Positions 5,826 through 6,099 of a stretch of 6,099 nt of DNA are shown one piece after another; the first letter of the stretch is position 1; each line of letters begins with the position of its first letter. Both the position numbers and the translations under genes were made by a program. The notes under the pieces were generated by a model. It ran no database searches and was not told where the DNA came from. It saw nothing but the letters and a program-made list of their open reading frames with translations. The stretch lies in assembly GCA_030616935.1 (NCBI GenBank), contig JAUWWJ010000106.1, positions 1 to 6,099 of the forward strand. Direction: 5' to 3'. Source of the stretch: Planctomycetaceae bacterium (lineage in GTDB: Bacteria > Planctomycetota > Planctomycetia > Pirellulales > UBA1268).

Positions 5826-6099
5826 CTACCCCGCCTTCGTCGCCGCCATAAGAAAGTTCGGATTAATTGCCTCGAATCGAATACGATCCATTTGCTCTAT
5901 ACCGCGGGCAATATTGACCATCCAATACCCCGCGTCATCTGACCGGCTACGCAGCGAGGCATGAACCGCAGCAAGATTTTCGATACTGTTACAACTTGTA
6001 ACTAAACGCCCTCCAGGCTTCAAACGCTCCTAAGCCTGTTCGACGAGCAACGTCACCGCACGACCACTCCCACCGACATAGATGCTGTCTGGATCTGGA
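5826..6099 (-). pseudogene. Precorrin-6B/6Y methyltransferase domain (CbiT/CobL type), 3' part with internal TAG
   Basis: Reading the minus strand from 6098 gives 90 codons of an S-adenosylmethionine-dependent methyltransferase C-terminus: PDPDSIYVGGSGRAVTLLVE, then QA, a TAG codon at 6032-6030, then ERLKPGGRLVTSCNSIENLA, and on to FEAINPNFLMAATKAG. The 'VGGSG...', 'LKPGGRLV...ENL' and 'NP.F' features are those of CbiT and the C-terminal half of CobL, which methylate and decarboxylate a precorrin in cobalamin synthesis. Frame and homology continue unbroken on both sides of the TAG, so this is a single nonsense change or a base-call error, not a frameshift. A restart at TTG 6023 just after it would yield only a 65-residue fragment lacking most of the methyltransferase fold. 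The right edge hides the start, so single-domain CbiT cannot be told from fused CobL. Confidence 0.75.

Noticed and set aside
5428..5964. Plus-strand 178-codon frame
   Set aside because: It is antisense across the PIG-L and CbiT genes, both clearly real by their motifs. Its Arg/Ser/Pro-rich translation is typical of a shadow frame.

Overview
The window looks like a chromosomal segment from a bacterium, most likely a planctomycete. That guess rests on remembered resemblance of the protein families (the CecR-like TetR N-terminus, the PIG-L deacetylase next to a CbiT domain, and the 4-TM protein with its HWPIV / LGKVLGPIGF / TNDLIWW motifs) and on moderate GC. It is not a marker-gene identification. 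There are no rRNA or tRNA genes, CRISPR arrays, IS elements or phage genes.

Every supportable gene lies on the minus strand, so transcription runs from high to low coordinates. In that order: (1) the 3' part of a cobalamin-pathway methyltransferase of the CbiT/CobL type (5826-6099), interrupted by an in-frame TAG; (2) a PIG-L/BshB1-type zinc deacetylase starting with GTG 3 bases after that gene's stop; (3) a 60-base gap with a tandem TTGACGT repeat; (4) a four-helix small membrane protein of unknown function; (5) a renalase-like FAD oxidoreductase whose GTG start lies inside the end of the membrane-protein gene (20-base overlap); (6) a 210-base gap; (7) an aldehyde dehydrogenase; (8) after 55 bases, a second FAD oxidoreductase of the phytoene-desaturase/amine-oxidase type, again with a GTG start; (9) a 345-base non-coding region with the probable promoter and operator of (10), the N-terminal 59 codons of a TetR-family regulator that runs off the left edge.

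Functionally, the middle of the window is a redox block: two flavoenzymes of the GxGxxG/GGR amine-oxidase superfamily flank an NAD(P)-dependent aldehyde dehydrogenase, and a small membrane protein is translationally coupled to the first flavoenzyme. The tight spacing suggests that the membrane protein and renalase-like protein act together, and possibly that the dehydrogenase and second flavoenzyme are co-transcribed. Substrates cannot be read from the sequence. The cbiT/PIG-L pair may be a separate transcription unit.

The two most notable sequence-level observations are the nonsense codon in the otherwise intact CbiT domain, and the doubled quasi-palindrome (two GTTTGAAAC copies, 4 bases apart) placed at the expected transcription start of the TetR gene. 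I do not see clear evidence for a wholly new system. The membrane protein/renalase-like pair is the best candidate for an undescribed function.
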